Assembly (NCBI RefSeq): GCF_002287235.1
Contig: NZ_LMVP01000046.1
Span: 1 to 49,306, forward strand
Length of the DNA: 49,306 nt
Reading direction: 5' to 3'
DNA from: Methanosarcina spelaei
Lineage (GTDB): Archaea; Halobacteriota; Methanosarcinia; Methanosarcinales; Methanosarcinaceae
The notes under the pieces were generated by a model that was not told where the DNA came from, ran no database searches, and saw only the letters and a program-made list of their open reading frames with translations. Positions 17,098-25,295 of the stretch are shown here, piece after piece. The translations under genes were made by a program, and so were the position numbers. Position 1 is the first letter of the stretch, and the number at the start of each line of letters is the position of its first letter.

Positions 17098-20040
17098 ATG
17101 AAAAACCGAATATTAATACTTTTTTTTCTTGTGTGCCTTTCTACACTGATAAATATCCCTACTGTTTTATGTATGACCCCCCCAACGGTCTACGTTTCAG
17201 GAGATAGTAGTGGTGATTTTTACTGCGATGGAACAGATGATCACGAACAGATTAATCAGGCTCTGAAGTACGTAACCGAAAATCCTGGTTATACGACTGT
17301 TTATCTCAAAGGGCCATTTACATACGTTATTAATAGTACACTTCTAATCGGTAACAATACTACTCTTGAAGGAGACTCAGATGCTGTTATAAAACTGGCT
17401 GATAATGCAGGCTGGAAAAAAAATGTACCCCTGATTCAACAGAATGACAGTTCAGGAAACCGGAATATTACTATTAAGGACTTCAAAATTGATGGAAACC
17501 GCGAAGAAAACACTAACGTTAATAGCGGAACTGATTATTACAACCTTATCCACTTGAGCAATTGTCAGAACGTCGATGTATACAATATGTATCTTACCAA
17601 TAACCATGGAGACGGTCTAAGAGTTAACAACTGTTCTAACATAGAATTCCATGACAATAAGGTATATTCACTGGGACATGATGTTCTATGTACCATTAAA
17701 TGTTCAGTTGTGGAAGCCTATAATAACAACATAACCTGCAGAATGAACAGTGGACTGAGAACTTACAATACAAACAATGTGAGGTTCTACGGCAATAATA
17801 TCACATCCGAAGGTTATGGAGGTGCAGGAATTCAGATCCAGAAGGAAGGAAACAGTTATAAAATGAATAATATTGAAGTGTATAATAACACGATATACAG
17901 GACTGCGCTTTCTGGAATCTGGATTTTTGGATCCGGAACTTATTCTCCTTCATCAGCAAATGCCTATGTCCACCATAATCAGATCTATGATACAGGAACC
18001 AACACTAACAATGGTAATATTGGGGGAATAGTGTCTGATGGATTCAATGTCACTATTGAGAATAACGTGATTGACGGAACCTATGGAGTAGGCATTGCAC
18101 AGAAAAATGTGTATTCTTCTTCACCTCTGAGCGGCTCAGGATATGTTATCACAGCGAGAAATAACATTATAACAAATATCCAATCATCATTGGCTCAAGG
18201 AAATGGAGTTGGTATGTCTAATTTCCTTAAAGATACACATTCTTTTGTTCTGCAAAACAATTGTTTCTATAATAATTCTGGTGGTAATTACTCAAATGTA
18301 AGTGCAGGATTGGGGGACATACAGTCAGATCCTCAGTATGCAGATAGAAATAACCATGATTACCATTTAAAATCAAAATCAGGGCGATGGAACGGGATCG
18401 AATGGGTAAATGACGGTGTAAGTTCCCCATGCATTGACGCAGGATATCCCTTATCGGACTATTCTAACGAACCGGAACCCAACGGAAAAAGGATTAACAT
18501 AGGCAGGTACGGAAATACGGGAGATGCCTCAAAATCAGAAATAATACTTCCTGTAGCAAACTTCAGTGCCAACAAAACAGAAGGTAAAGCGCCTCTAACT
18601 ATCCAGTTTAATGATAGTTCTGAAAATGCAATTTCTGTAAGCTGGGACTTTGACAATAACTCCGTTATTGATTCCACAGAAAATGATCCAGTTTATGAGT
18701 TCACAACTGTAGGAACTTTTACCGTTAATCTGACAGCAACTAATGAAAATGGTACAAGTTCAAAGTTAGCTACAATAAAAGTTACCGAGAAATCGGTACC
18801 AGTTCTTCCTGTGGCAAACTTCACTGCAAATCTTACTGTGCGGTTCATTGACACATCCATCAACAGTCCAAACAAATGGATATGGGACTTTGGAGATGGG
18901 ACTAATTCAACCGAACAGAATCCTGTACACACATTCAGTAAAGAGGGAACATACAATGTTACCCTGGTTGCAACAAATGATGAAGGTTCCAGTGAGATAA
19001 GATCAATGATTATCACCGTAAAATCCGTACTGACGCCACCGGTTGCAAGCTTCGCTGCAAATATGACAGAAGGAACAGTTCCTCTTACTGTGAAATTCAC
19101 TGACACATCCGCCCGCCGTCCAACAGGGTGGAAATGGAACTTTGGAGACGGTAATACATCAACAGTTCAGAATCCGGTATATACATTCAGTGGTGCAGGA
19201 ACATACAATGTCACCCTGGTTGCAACAAATGGTGACGGTTCAAGTGATGAAAGTTCAATGAATATTAAAGTAAACCGCGTACCAACTCCACCGATTGCAA
19301 GCTTCACAGCAAACCAGACCGTAGGAACAGCTCCTCTTACTGTGAAGTTTACTGATACATCTACAAACAGTCCAACCAGTTGGAAGTGGAGTTTTGGCGA
19401 TGGTCAAACATCAACAGTTCAGAACCCTGAGCATACGTTCAGTGGTGAGGGAACATACAGAGTTACCTTGACTGCAACAAATGGTGATGGTTCAAGTGCT
19501 AAAAAATCAATGGACATTAAAGTAAACCGTGCACCAACACCACCAGATGCCAACTTCACTGTGAATCAGACCGAAGGAACAACTCCTCTTACTGTGAAGT
19601 TTACTGACACATCTACTAATAGTCCAACTGAATGGAAATGGAACTTTGGCGATGGGGTTACCTCTACCGATAAAAGTCCAGTCTATACCTATACTACTGC
19701 AGGAACATTTACTACTACTCTGAACGTAGGCAACAAAGATGGTTATGACACCGCAAGCAAAACAATAACTGTTACTGAAATCCCTCTTGGTTCACCAAAA
19801 GCAAGTTTTACAGCAACCCCTCGGATTGGACATGCGCCTCTCACAGTTAAGTTCACAGAAAAGTCCAGCAATGCAACCTCAGTAAAATGGAACTTCGGCG
19901 ATGGAACTACCTCTACCGAATCTAATCCAACTCATACCTATAAAACTAATAAGGTTATAGAGTTTTACACTGTGACATTAACTGTAACCAATGGAAAAGA
20001 GTCAAGTGTTGCAACTAATTATATATATGTTCTCATATAA
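17098..20040 (+). CDS. Exported parallel beta-helix protein with six PKD domains (disaggregatase-related)
   Basis: 980 residues. A signal peptide (LILFFLVCLSTLINIPTVLC) is followed by a right-handed parallel beta-helix, about 30–480, seen in recurring N-N-I-x-V/F-Y-x-N-x-I rungs such as NNIEVYNNTIYRTALSGIWIF. A DIQSDPQYADRNNHDYHLKS segment marks the helix end. Then come six PKD modules of about 80 residues, each with W-W/F-x-F-GDG or its variant. The second PKD lacks about ten residues of its first strand (FTANLTVRFIDTS). Beta-helix/PKD proteins of Methanosarcina include disaggregatase and related surface proteins acting on cell-wall polysaccharide; whether this one is an active lyase cannot be told. 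No C-terminal anchor. AAAGGAG supports the ATG at 17098. A broken seventh PKD follows the stop. Confidence 0.85.
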   Translation: MKNRILILFFLVCLSTLINIPTVLCMTPPTVYVSGDSSGDFYCDGTDDHEQINQALKYVTENPGYTTVYLKGPFTYVINSTLLIGNNTTLEGDSDAVIKLADNAGWKKNVPLIQQNDSSGNRNITIKDFKIDGNREENTNVNSGTDYYNLIHLSNCQNVDVYNMYLTNNHGDGLRVNNCSNIEFHDNKVYSLGHDVLCTIKCSVVEAYNNNITCRMNSGLRTYNTNNVRFYGNNITSEGYGGAGIQIQKEGNSYKMNNIEVYNNTIYRTALSGIWIFGSGTYSPSSANAYVHHNQIYDTGTNTNNGNIGGIVSDGFNVTIENNVIDGTYGVGIAQKNVYSSSPLSGSGYVITARNNIITNIQSSLAQGNGVGMSNFLKDTHSFVLQNNCFYNNSGGNYSNVSAGLGDIQSDPQYADRNNHDYHLKSKSGRWNGIEWVNDGVSSPCIDAGYPLSDYSNEPEPNGKRINIGRYGNTGDASKSEIILPVANFSANKTEGKAPLTIQFNDSSENAISVSWDFDNNSVIDSTENDPVYEFTTVGTFTVNLTATNENGTSSKLATIKVTEKSVPVLPVANFTANLTVRFIDTSINSPNKWIWDFGDGTNSTEQNPVHTFSKEGTYNVTLVATNDEGSSEIRSMIITVKSVLTPPVASFAANMTEGTVPLTVKFTDTSARRPTGWKWNFGDGNTSTVQNPVYTFSGAGTYNVTLVATNGDGSSDESSMNIKVNRVPTPPIASFTANQTVGTAPLTVKFTDTSTNSPTSWKWSFGDGQTSTVQNPEHTFSGEGTYRVTLTATNGDGSSAKKSMDIKVNRAPTPPDANFTVNQTEGTTPLTVKFTDTSTNSPTEWKWNFGDGVTSTDKSPVYTYTTAGTFTTTLNVGNKDGYDTASKTITVTEIPLGSPKASFTATPRIGHAPLTVKFTEKSSNATSVKWNFGDGTTSTESNPTHTYKTNKVIEFYTVTLTVTNGKESSVATNYIYVLI

Positions 20041-20048
20041 ATCCAGTG

Positions 20049-20218
20049 AAATCCAGCAACGAAGCCTTAATAGTGTGAGATTTTGGCAATGAGAATGCAA
20101 TAGCACCGAGTCGAATCAAGGTCACACCTACAAGGCTGCAGAGAGTTACGCTATGATATTAACTGCAATCAATGGCAAAGAATCAAATATTTCAACCAAA
20201 TTAATAATTGCCGAGTAA
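20049..20218 (+). pseudogene. Decayed seventh PKD repeat
   Basis: Directly after the 980-aa gene the sequence reads KSSNEALIV, stop, DFGNENA, and after a frame change STESNQGHTYKAAESYAMI then LTAINGKESN. This parallels the last intact PKD (EKSSNATSVKWNFGDG, STESNPTHTYKTN, LTVTNGKESS). The Trp of V-W-DFG has become a stop (TGA 20076–20078), and one frameshift lies near 20097–20105. So the protein once had, or the locus once duplicated, one more PKD. Confidence 0.8.
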
Positions 20219-20250
20219 TACTATAAGATATATTTGTGCTAGCAAAAAGC

Positions 20251-20290
20251 AATGGCAGGCAAACCTGCCATTTTATTCTTATTTTATCTA
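20251..20290 (+). terminator. Terminator after the PKD protein locus
   Basis: AATGGCAGG (20251–20259), loop CAAA, CCTGCCATT (20264–20272): a perfect 9-bp stem followed by TTATTCTTATTTTAT. Confidence 0.8.
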
Positions 20291-20639
20291 GACTTTTTAT
20301 CCAGACAATTCTACCATTTTTCTGTAATTCATCTGGATTGGAAATGTTTATACGTAGTGAACTTAGAGCTTATCTGAAAAAATTCTTGCAGATTCTGAAA
20401 ATTCATGGTCTTTGCAAGATTTTACGAGTCTGGAAGCGGATGCTTCGAATAGAAAGGTAAATAAAAGAGTATTTGAGTTTTGTTTTACTGCGGGCAGCCT
20501 GCAGCTTTCAAATTCCTATTCCTTAGCCTGTCCGCAGATGTTTTATGGAGCTTGAGATTTTTTCAGGATAAAATCAAGTTAAAATCCGGTTTATCCGGCT
20601 TATAGTATTGTGGTATCGAGTATTGCCCTGAATACCGGT

Positions 20640-21098
20640 TTATTCAATCTCGATTCTCTTCCCAGCTACAGGTTTTGTTTTCGGTAGCGTAACAGTTAAG
20701 ACACCGTTTTTGAGCTGTGCACTTGATCCTTCTTCTGTTACGCCGTCGGGAAGAGAAATTTCACGGTAGTAACGCATGAAAGACCGCTCTTTTCTAAGGT
20801 AACCTTCTTTTTCAGCCTCTTGTTCTTTTCCTTTCCCTGCGCTGATTACCAGAACATTATCCCTGAGATTTAGTTCAACATCTTCTTTGTCAATTCCAGG
20901 TAGATCGGTTGTCACAACGACTTTCTCGTCTTCTTCAATAACATCAGTCAGCGGAGAGAAAGCTTCGTTTCCGAATCGACCTTCCGTTGCAGGAAAAGCT
21001 CTGAACATATGTTCCATATAGTTCTGCATCCTTCTTATCTCATCAAATGGGTCCCAGCTATACATATCACGGTCTGTTCTTTTTATTGGAAATTTCAT
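20640..21098 (-). CDS. Small heat-shock protein Hsp20
   Basis: 152-residue ATP-independent holdase chaperone. N-terminal arm with WDPFDEIRRMQNYMEHMFRA (amphipathic helix), alpha-crystallin core about 48–140: PLTDVIEEDEKVVVTTDLPG, IDKEDVELNLRDNVLVISA, FMRYYREISLPDGV and LKNGVLTVTLPK (the conserved A-x-x-x-N-GVL-V motif). The C-terminal GKRIEIE carries an I-x-I motif used in oligomer assembly. AAGGAGG lies 9–10 nt before the ATG. An overlapping open frame upstream (21067–21252, minus) is listed separately. It may form a heat-shock pair with the shorter Hsp20 at 12.2 kb, but they are not linked. Confidence 0.95.
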   Translation of the reverse strand: MKFPIKRTDRDMYSWDPFDEIRRMQNYMEHMFRAFPATEGRFGNEAFSPLTDVIEEDEKVVVTTDLPGIDKEDVELNLRDNVLVISAGKGKEQEAEKEGYLRKERSFMRYYREISLPDGVTEEGSSAQLKNGVLTVTLPKTKPVAGKRIEIE

Positions 21099-21252
21099 AT
21101 ACAGATTCCTCCTTATTCAATTCCAGGACTCCTTGATCGTAAGCTTTCCCTATTTCGGATTTCAGGATTGCTTCTCTTTCGGTTTTCCTGGGTTTTATTT
21201 GTCTTACAGTGGTTTTGATCTGTAAATTTAGTCCAGAACAGTTATTATCCAT
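21067..21252 (-). CDS. Possible 61-aa upstream frame overlapping hsp20
   Basis: Encodes a charged 61-residue peptide (…KTEREAILKSEIGKAYDQGV…) and overlaps the first 32 nt of hsp20 in another frame, covering its ribosome site. It could be a coupled leader peptide. Against it: the ATG has GGAGAG immediately adjacent rather than at proper spacing, and I recognise no family. Confidence 0.2.
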   Translation of the reverse strand: MDNNCSGLNLQIKTTVRQIKPRKTEREAILKSEIGKAYDQGVLELNKEESVYEISNKKNRP

Positions 21253-21671
21253 CTCTCCAGAGAACAGCCTGAATTACGGGAAAGAAATAATGACGGAGGT
21301 ACGTTTTTATCTTACCCGTTTTTTACAGGCACGATAATGAGAGTTCAAGACTCCCATACTCTTTAGGAGAAAGGGACAAATCCGTTTTTTGAAGGCGGTA
21401 CAGGTTCGTCTTCGGTCTGTTCGCAGATATTTATTAAGTAACTGAGGGGTAGTACTTACAGTCCTTATTTAATTGTTCTGTATTAAAGATATTATTCCCA
21501 AGTTACTATCTTATAGATAGTAATCTCAATATTTATACTTTTCGCTCAAATCTGCCCAATAACTCGAAAAATAGTTTCTGTTTAGGAAAAGTAACTTTAA
21601 TTTTAGGGAAATTACAAAATTTTCGAGCAAAATTGGTTTTAAACTGGATCTTGGAACTGACTTAAGTTATA
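21253..21671 (+). other. Intergenic DNA upstream of hsp20
   Basis: No gene seen. Holds AT-rich stretches and an inverted repeat ACTATC-TTATA-GATAGT (about 21503–21519). Confidence 0.35.
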
Positions 21672-21889
21672 TAATTTATTTCAGTCGAATACCCCGCTAG
21701 CTTGCTGCGGGGATGGAAACTTCCCCGGTAACCGTTGATAATAATAAAATTTCTCAATTCCATTTTCGATTACTAACTTCTGCTCACACTAAATTGTTTA
21801 GGGTTATTATTTCCTTTAACGGAATTTTGAGCGGTGGCGCGAACATACCCCGTTGCTTGCAGCGGGGTGCGCCAGCGCAACTTTGATTT
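21672..21889 (+). mobile_element. 218-bp hairpin-bounded repeat, copy 1 (IS200/IS605-like non-coding element)
   Basis: By eye identical to 47726–47943, same orientation. It has a hairpin near each end: CCCCGC/GCGGGG (21692–21712) and a stronger one, ACCCCGTTGC-TT-GCAGCGGGGT (21847–21868). Subterminal hairpins without inverted ends resemble IS200/IS605-derived palindrome-associated elements; family assignment is inference. No coding capacity. Confidence 0.75.
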
Positions 21890-21966
21890 ATATATTTTGA
21901 TCTGACATTACATTACAACTATGTAAATTTTTGGAGAATATGCTCATCTGATGATATACCGATTTT

Positions 21967-22398
21967 TTATCGAACCTGTTCCCATTCCATTAAAATCTGT
22001 ACGCAACCTGTATACTCATCAACTTCCTCGCTAGCTGCCACAAACCCACATTTTTTATAAAAGTGAAAAGCACGTTCATTTTCTTTGTAAACTTTGAGGG
22101 ATAACTTTCCTTTCAAGGTTTTTGCATGTTCGAGAAGAGCTCTGCCGATTCCTCGACCCTGCATTTCAGGTGCTATGAAAAGAGCGCAGACGTGTTCCCC
22201 AACAAGGGAGATGAATCCTGAGATCTGCCCTTCTTCTTCGAAAATAAAGTTTTCGGCGAGTGGAAGGTACTTCTCCTTCATTGTACTCTTTTGTGAAGCC
22301 CAGAACGAGGCAGGAATAAAGAAATGGGCAATAACGGAGGCTTCGTACCAGATCCTAACCATTTCTTCAAGATCGGTTTTCTCGTAACTTCGGATCAA
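21967..22398 (-). CDS. GNAT-family N-acetyltransferase (YjaB-like)
   Basis: 143-residue acetyl-CoA-dependent acetyltransferase. The pyrophosphate-binding motif A is LFIAPEMQGRGIGRALLEHAK (Q-GRGIG, about 89–98), followed by LKVYKENERAFHFYKKCGF (motif B). The region VGEHVCALFI before it, and overall length, resemble E. coli YjaB. Substrate unknown. The start is TTG at 22398 (MIRSYEKTDLEEMVRIW), with GGAAAG upstream; no ATG fits better. No operon partner. A non-coding 380-bp gap with two terminator-like hairpins lies upstream. Confidence 0.85.
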   Translation of the reverse strand: MIRSYEKTDLEEMVRIWYEASVIAHFFIPASFWASQKSTMKEKYLPLAENFIFEEEGQISGFISLVGEHVCALFIAPEMQGRGIGRALLEHAKTLKGKLSLKVYKENERAFHFYKKCGFVAASEEVDEYTGCVQILMEWEQVR

Positions 22399-22703
22399 TT
22401 TATCGACTTTCCTTTACATTTTGGACCATTCTATCAACTTTCATTTATTTTTCGGATCAACTTGCTGTTTCCCTGGAATTTCTAACACTTATTGGTTTTC
22501 CTTAACTGAAGATCATTTTACCGCATTTCTGTTCATTAGAGCTTCTTTTACCTATGAAGCTAAAAGAATGCGTTCATAAAATCAAATACTCTAACCTCAA
22601 GAAACCTGAGAATTTCTGAAAACCACTGAGTATAAAAACTGTATAAAAAAAATTCAGGAAAACACAAGTTATATATATAGTGAAAATAGTCTAAAAAATG
22701 CCA

Positions 22704-22726
22704 GACCGAAAGGGCTTCGGCCTGAA
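22704..22726 (-). terminator. Second hairpin terminator after the 56-aa gene
   Basis: On the minus strand CAGGCCGAAG pairs with CTTTCGGTCTG (one mismatch), followed by GCATTTTTTAG. It lies downstream of the terminator at 22747–22770. The rest of 22399–22703 shows no gene. Confidence 0.6.
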
Positions 22727-22746
22727 AAATAACTTTCATAAAATAT

Positions 22747-22770
22747 GTCCGAATCAAAAAAAAGTCGGAC
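22747..22770 (-). terminator. Hairpin terminator of the 56-aa gene
   Basis: GTCCGA and TCGGAC (6 bp) enclose a loop that is a run of nine T on the minus strand; it lies 11 nt after the stop codon at 22782–22784. Confidence 0.55.
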
Positions 22771-22781
22771 TTGCTATTATT

Positions 22782-22952
22782 TCATTCCATTGACTCGATT
22801 TGGCGGATCAAGTCACTGGTATATCTTTCGGAGAACTTCACTTGTGGACTGAATGGAACGATCTTTACCAGTTTCCCATATCTGGAGACGTACATATCAG
22901 GCCCATGTGAAGTTTTCACTTTTGTAAAAGTGTATCCGTTCACAAAGGTCAC
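22782..22952 (-). CDS. Small uncharacterised protein (56 aa)
   Basis: I recognise no family. The frame starts at GTG 22952 with GGAGG (22961–22965) 8 nt upstream, a good ribosome site. The product is basic and aromatic-rich: it begins MTFVNGYTFTKVKTSHGPDM, continues through YVSRYGKLVKIVPFSPQVKF and ends SDLIRQIESME. Alternating hydrophobic and charged residues suggest a small beta-sheet fold with a C-terminal helix; no membrane segment. Two hairpin terminators follow within 80 bp, which supports a real, separate transcript. Confidence 0.6.
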   Translation of the reverse strand: MTFVNGYTFTKVKTSHGPDMYVSRYGKLVKIVPFSPQVKFSERYTSDLIRQIESME

Positions 22953-23357
22953 TATTTTAACCTCCAGTAGTTATTATGTCGGACATTCTATATTAAAATT
23001 TTTTTACCTATTAATCGTTATAGATTATATCTTCTGCAATTGAATTTCTTCCTAATTAATCTCAGTTTAGACACTATTACATATTTAAATTAAAAGGAGA
23101 GTTTTAACACTTTATTAATATAAAGGTCAGCTTTATAACTCCTTTTCTTGGCACCTTTTGATCCTCTTCGTCCCTTCTCAAAGTTCGAGATATATAAATA
23201 AGTCTGCACATCAGGCTTTCAAATTTTTGTACATCAGGTTTTCAAAGCCTGCATCTTTTGCTGCATCTTTTGTCACGCCTATTTCACTCCAGATCCTCTC
23301 TCTTGCTCGTTTTATGTATGCCGTCAAATAGTAAAAGTGTAATAAATTAAGGAAAAC
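22953..23357 (-). other. Intergenic DNA with a possible gene fragment
   Basis: Minus-strand frame 23211–23330 reads YIKRARERIWSEIGVTKDAA then KDAGFENLMYKNLKA and a stop, which looks protein-like, but its upstream part is made of repeat DNA and no start or ribosome site is seen. Direct repeats CATCAGG(C/T)TTTCAAA occur at 23209–23241. Possibly a gene remnant. Confidence 0.3.
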
Positions 23358-23402
23358 GATAGTTAGTAAGAAAATGATAGTTAGTAAGAAAATAATAGTT
23401 GG
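23356..23402 (+). repeat. 18-bp short tandem repeat
   Basis: ATAGTTAGTAAGAAAAT occurs twice, with a third partial unit (ATAGTTGGG). Confidence 0.6.
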
Positions 23403-23437
23403 GCGTGTTCCCAAGTTATCAAACCGAAACTCTAAAC

Positions 23438-23521
23438 GTTAATAATTCCTTTTAACTTCACGTTCGGAACGGTAGCGCAAACATACCAATAAGCAGTAAG
23501 GTGGCGCCAACACAACTTTTA
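23438..23521 (+). mobile_element. Decayed right half of the 218-bp hairpin element
   Basis: GTTAATAATTCCTTTTAAC, CGGTAGCGCAAACATACC and GGTGGCGCCAACACAACTTTT align in order with GTTATTATTTCCTTTAAC, CGGTGGCGCGAACATACC and GGTGCGCCAGCGCAACTTT of the intact copies. The GC-rich right hairpin has decayed and the left half is missing. Confidence 0.65.
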
Positions 23522-23726
23522 TTTCCTGATATGTTATCCGTGATTTTGTCTTCAAGAGTAGTTTCTGGTGAACGGAAAAAGTAGTCAGGTTAACAGAAAC
23601 TCCAGGCAAAAAAACTGAGACGAAAAATAATTTAAAATCAAAAAAATTTGGGAACAGAATCAGTTGGAACAGAAACAATTGGAACAGAAACAATTGGAAT
23701 AAAAACAGTTAGAAGCCAGCCCTAAG

Positions 23727-24149
23727 TTACCGGAATTTTTCTATCATTTTCAGCAGTTCGTCTTCGTCCTTCGCAAGGGCGACTATAGCCATCTCTATCA
23801 TAAGATTGACAATCCCGTCAGAGAGAGACCGAAAGTCAGTTCGAACCCCAATGACAGGCTTTTCCTTTGCATAAGCGTAGCCTATTTCCCAGGCAGTTCC
23901 TGAGTCTACATCCACACCATCAAGGACTGCAACTACAATATCAGAACCGTCCAGACCCTCCACACATTTATTGAATATACACTCTTGATTTTGTTTTTCA
24001 CGTTCATTTATCGTATCCTCTGCATCTTCCTGGGGTAAAAAAACCGAAAAGCCCTTCTTGAGCAGCAAATCCTTTAATTTGCAGTTATATTCAAGTTCCG
24101 CATGGCTGAAGAGTGGACCTGCAAGATAGATTGTCTTCTTCCTGTTCAT
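23727..24149 (-). CDS. Nucleoside 2-deoxyribosyltransferase-like protein
   Basis: 140 residues of the PF05014 fold. KTIYLAGPLFSHAELEYN at the N-terminus is the family YLAGP loop; DIVVAVLDGVDVDSGTAWEIGYAYAKEKPVIGVRTDFR holds the D-x-D-SGTAWEIG-A motif with the catalytic Glu, then the RTD loop; VNLMIEMAI is the C-terminal Asn-Met-Glu-containing helix. Enzymes of this fold either transfer deoxyribose between bases or hydrolyse (deoxy)nucleoside monophosphates (RCL/DNPH1-like). The exact substrate cannot be read from sequence. GGAAG lies about 10 nt before ATG 24149. Single gene. Confidence 0.85.
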   Translation of the reverse strand: MNRKKTIYLAGPLFSHAELEYNCKLKDLLLKKGFSVFLPQEDAEDTINEREKQNQECIFNKCVEGLDGSDIVVAVLDGVDVDSGTAWEIGYAYAKEKPVIGVRTDFRSLSDGIVNLMIEMAIVALAKDEDELLKMIEKFR

Positions 24150-24626
24150 GATTTTTTCTTCCTGACACTTAAGAGGCTATACATAGCAAATTTTCCTATA
24201 ATATGAGAGGTTCCAAAGATAAAATCATTTACCTGTGAACTTCCAATTTCCAGTGCTAAGTGCCTTAGCAATTTCCATTTAGAATATACTTATATATTAA
24301 AAAATTTAAATCTTACTGATTTAAAATTAAAAATATGAATCGTTGAATTACGAACTAAAGGCTGTAAAATTTAACTTCCTAATAATGTGGGAAGTTCCTT
24401 TTATACTTCCTTATGATTAGAGGTCTCTAGCCGGATACCTTGAGCCGGAAAAAATAGACTTCTGATTCTTTATAAAAGTAGGTAATTAACAGTAGGTTTG
24501 GAATCAAGTAGAAGTTTTCAGGAAAAATTCTAGGTTATCAAAGTAGATTTTCCTGGATATTTGCTTATAAAAAAATATGTACAGTTCACTTCGCAATCAG
24601 ATATGAAAGCGAATATCTAATTCATT
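24150..24626 (+). other. Intergenic DNA
   Basis: No gene seen. AT-rich; TATA-like DNA at about 24286–24310. It forms the left part of a 1.1-kb gene-free stretch that also holds MITE-A copy 2 and two tandem arrays. Confidence 0.4.
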
Positions 24627-24816
24627 TTCATTGGTCATCGGTTAAGGAAAAATCGTTATCAATTGCATTGATTTTCATAAAATTTATTAAATTATTCATC
24701 AAATGCAAAACTGGAATCTGATATCGATTTCAATTTAAACACTAAACATTTGGGTTTGAGTTTTTCCGTCGAAATCGAGATCAGCAGCTCAAAATCCTTA
24801 ACCGAATACAAATGAA
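24627..24816 (-). mobile_element. MITE-A copy 2 (190 bp), inverted relative to copy 1
   Basis: By eye identical to 13914–14103 read on the other strand, with the same imperfect 21-bp terminal inverted repeats. Flanked by a perfect 6-bp direct repeat TTCATT (24621–24626 and 24817–24822), different from the AATTTA of copy 1, as expected for independent insertion. Confidence 0.9.
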
Positions 24817-24890
24817 TTCATTTTGTTATTCTATTACGAAAGTTCGTATCTGATTTACTTTACAGTCCGGCTATGAAAAAATATTTACTG

Positions 24891-25075
24891 ATACTGATTA
24901 CGAAGTGATATTCTATTGATACTGATTACGAAGTGATATTCTATTGATACTGATTACGAAGTGATATTCTATTGATACTGATTACGAAGTGATATTCTAT
25001 TGATACTGATTACGAAGTGATATTCTATTGATACTGATTACGAAGTGATATTCTATTGATACTGATTACGAAGTT
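24891..25075 (+). repeat. 28-bp tandem array, six full units plus a partial
   Basis: Units ATACTGATTACGAAGTGATA plus TTCTATTG start at 24891, 24919, 24947, 24975, 25003, 25031 and a partial at 25059. The units look identical, so expansion is recent. Lies 220–400 bp before argC. Confidence 0.95.
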
Positions 25076-25147
25076 GAGATCTCCTTTGAAAATTGCGTTT
25101 GAGAAAAAAGGTATAGCTATGCAGCCGAAATAAATTTTTCGAGCAGA

Positions 25148-25212
25148 CCATCTAATATCAGTTATCGAGTGTATTATCTAATATCAGTTATCGAGTGTAT
25201 CATCTAACATCA
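25148..25212 (+). repeat. 26-bp repeat before argC
   Basis: Two and a half units of ATCTAATATCAGTTATCGAG plus TGTATT; the last unit is altered. It sits 85–150 bp before the argC start. Confidence 0.75.
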
Positions 25213-25295
25213 ATTACAGAAACAGATTTTATATTTGTTTTTTCCAATAACAAATTTAATTATCTTGTATTAGTATTACACAGGCAGTGACACTT

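Noticed and set aside
20236-20460. 74-codon plus frame after the PKD gene
   Set aside because: Overlaps the terminator hairpin and shows no motif or ribosome site.
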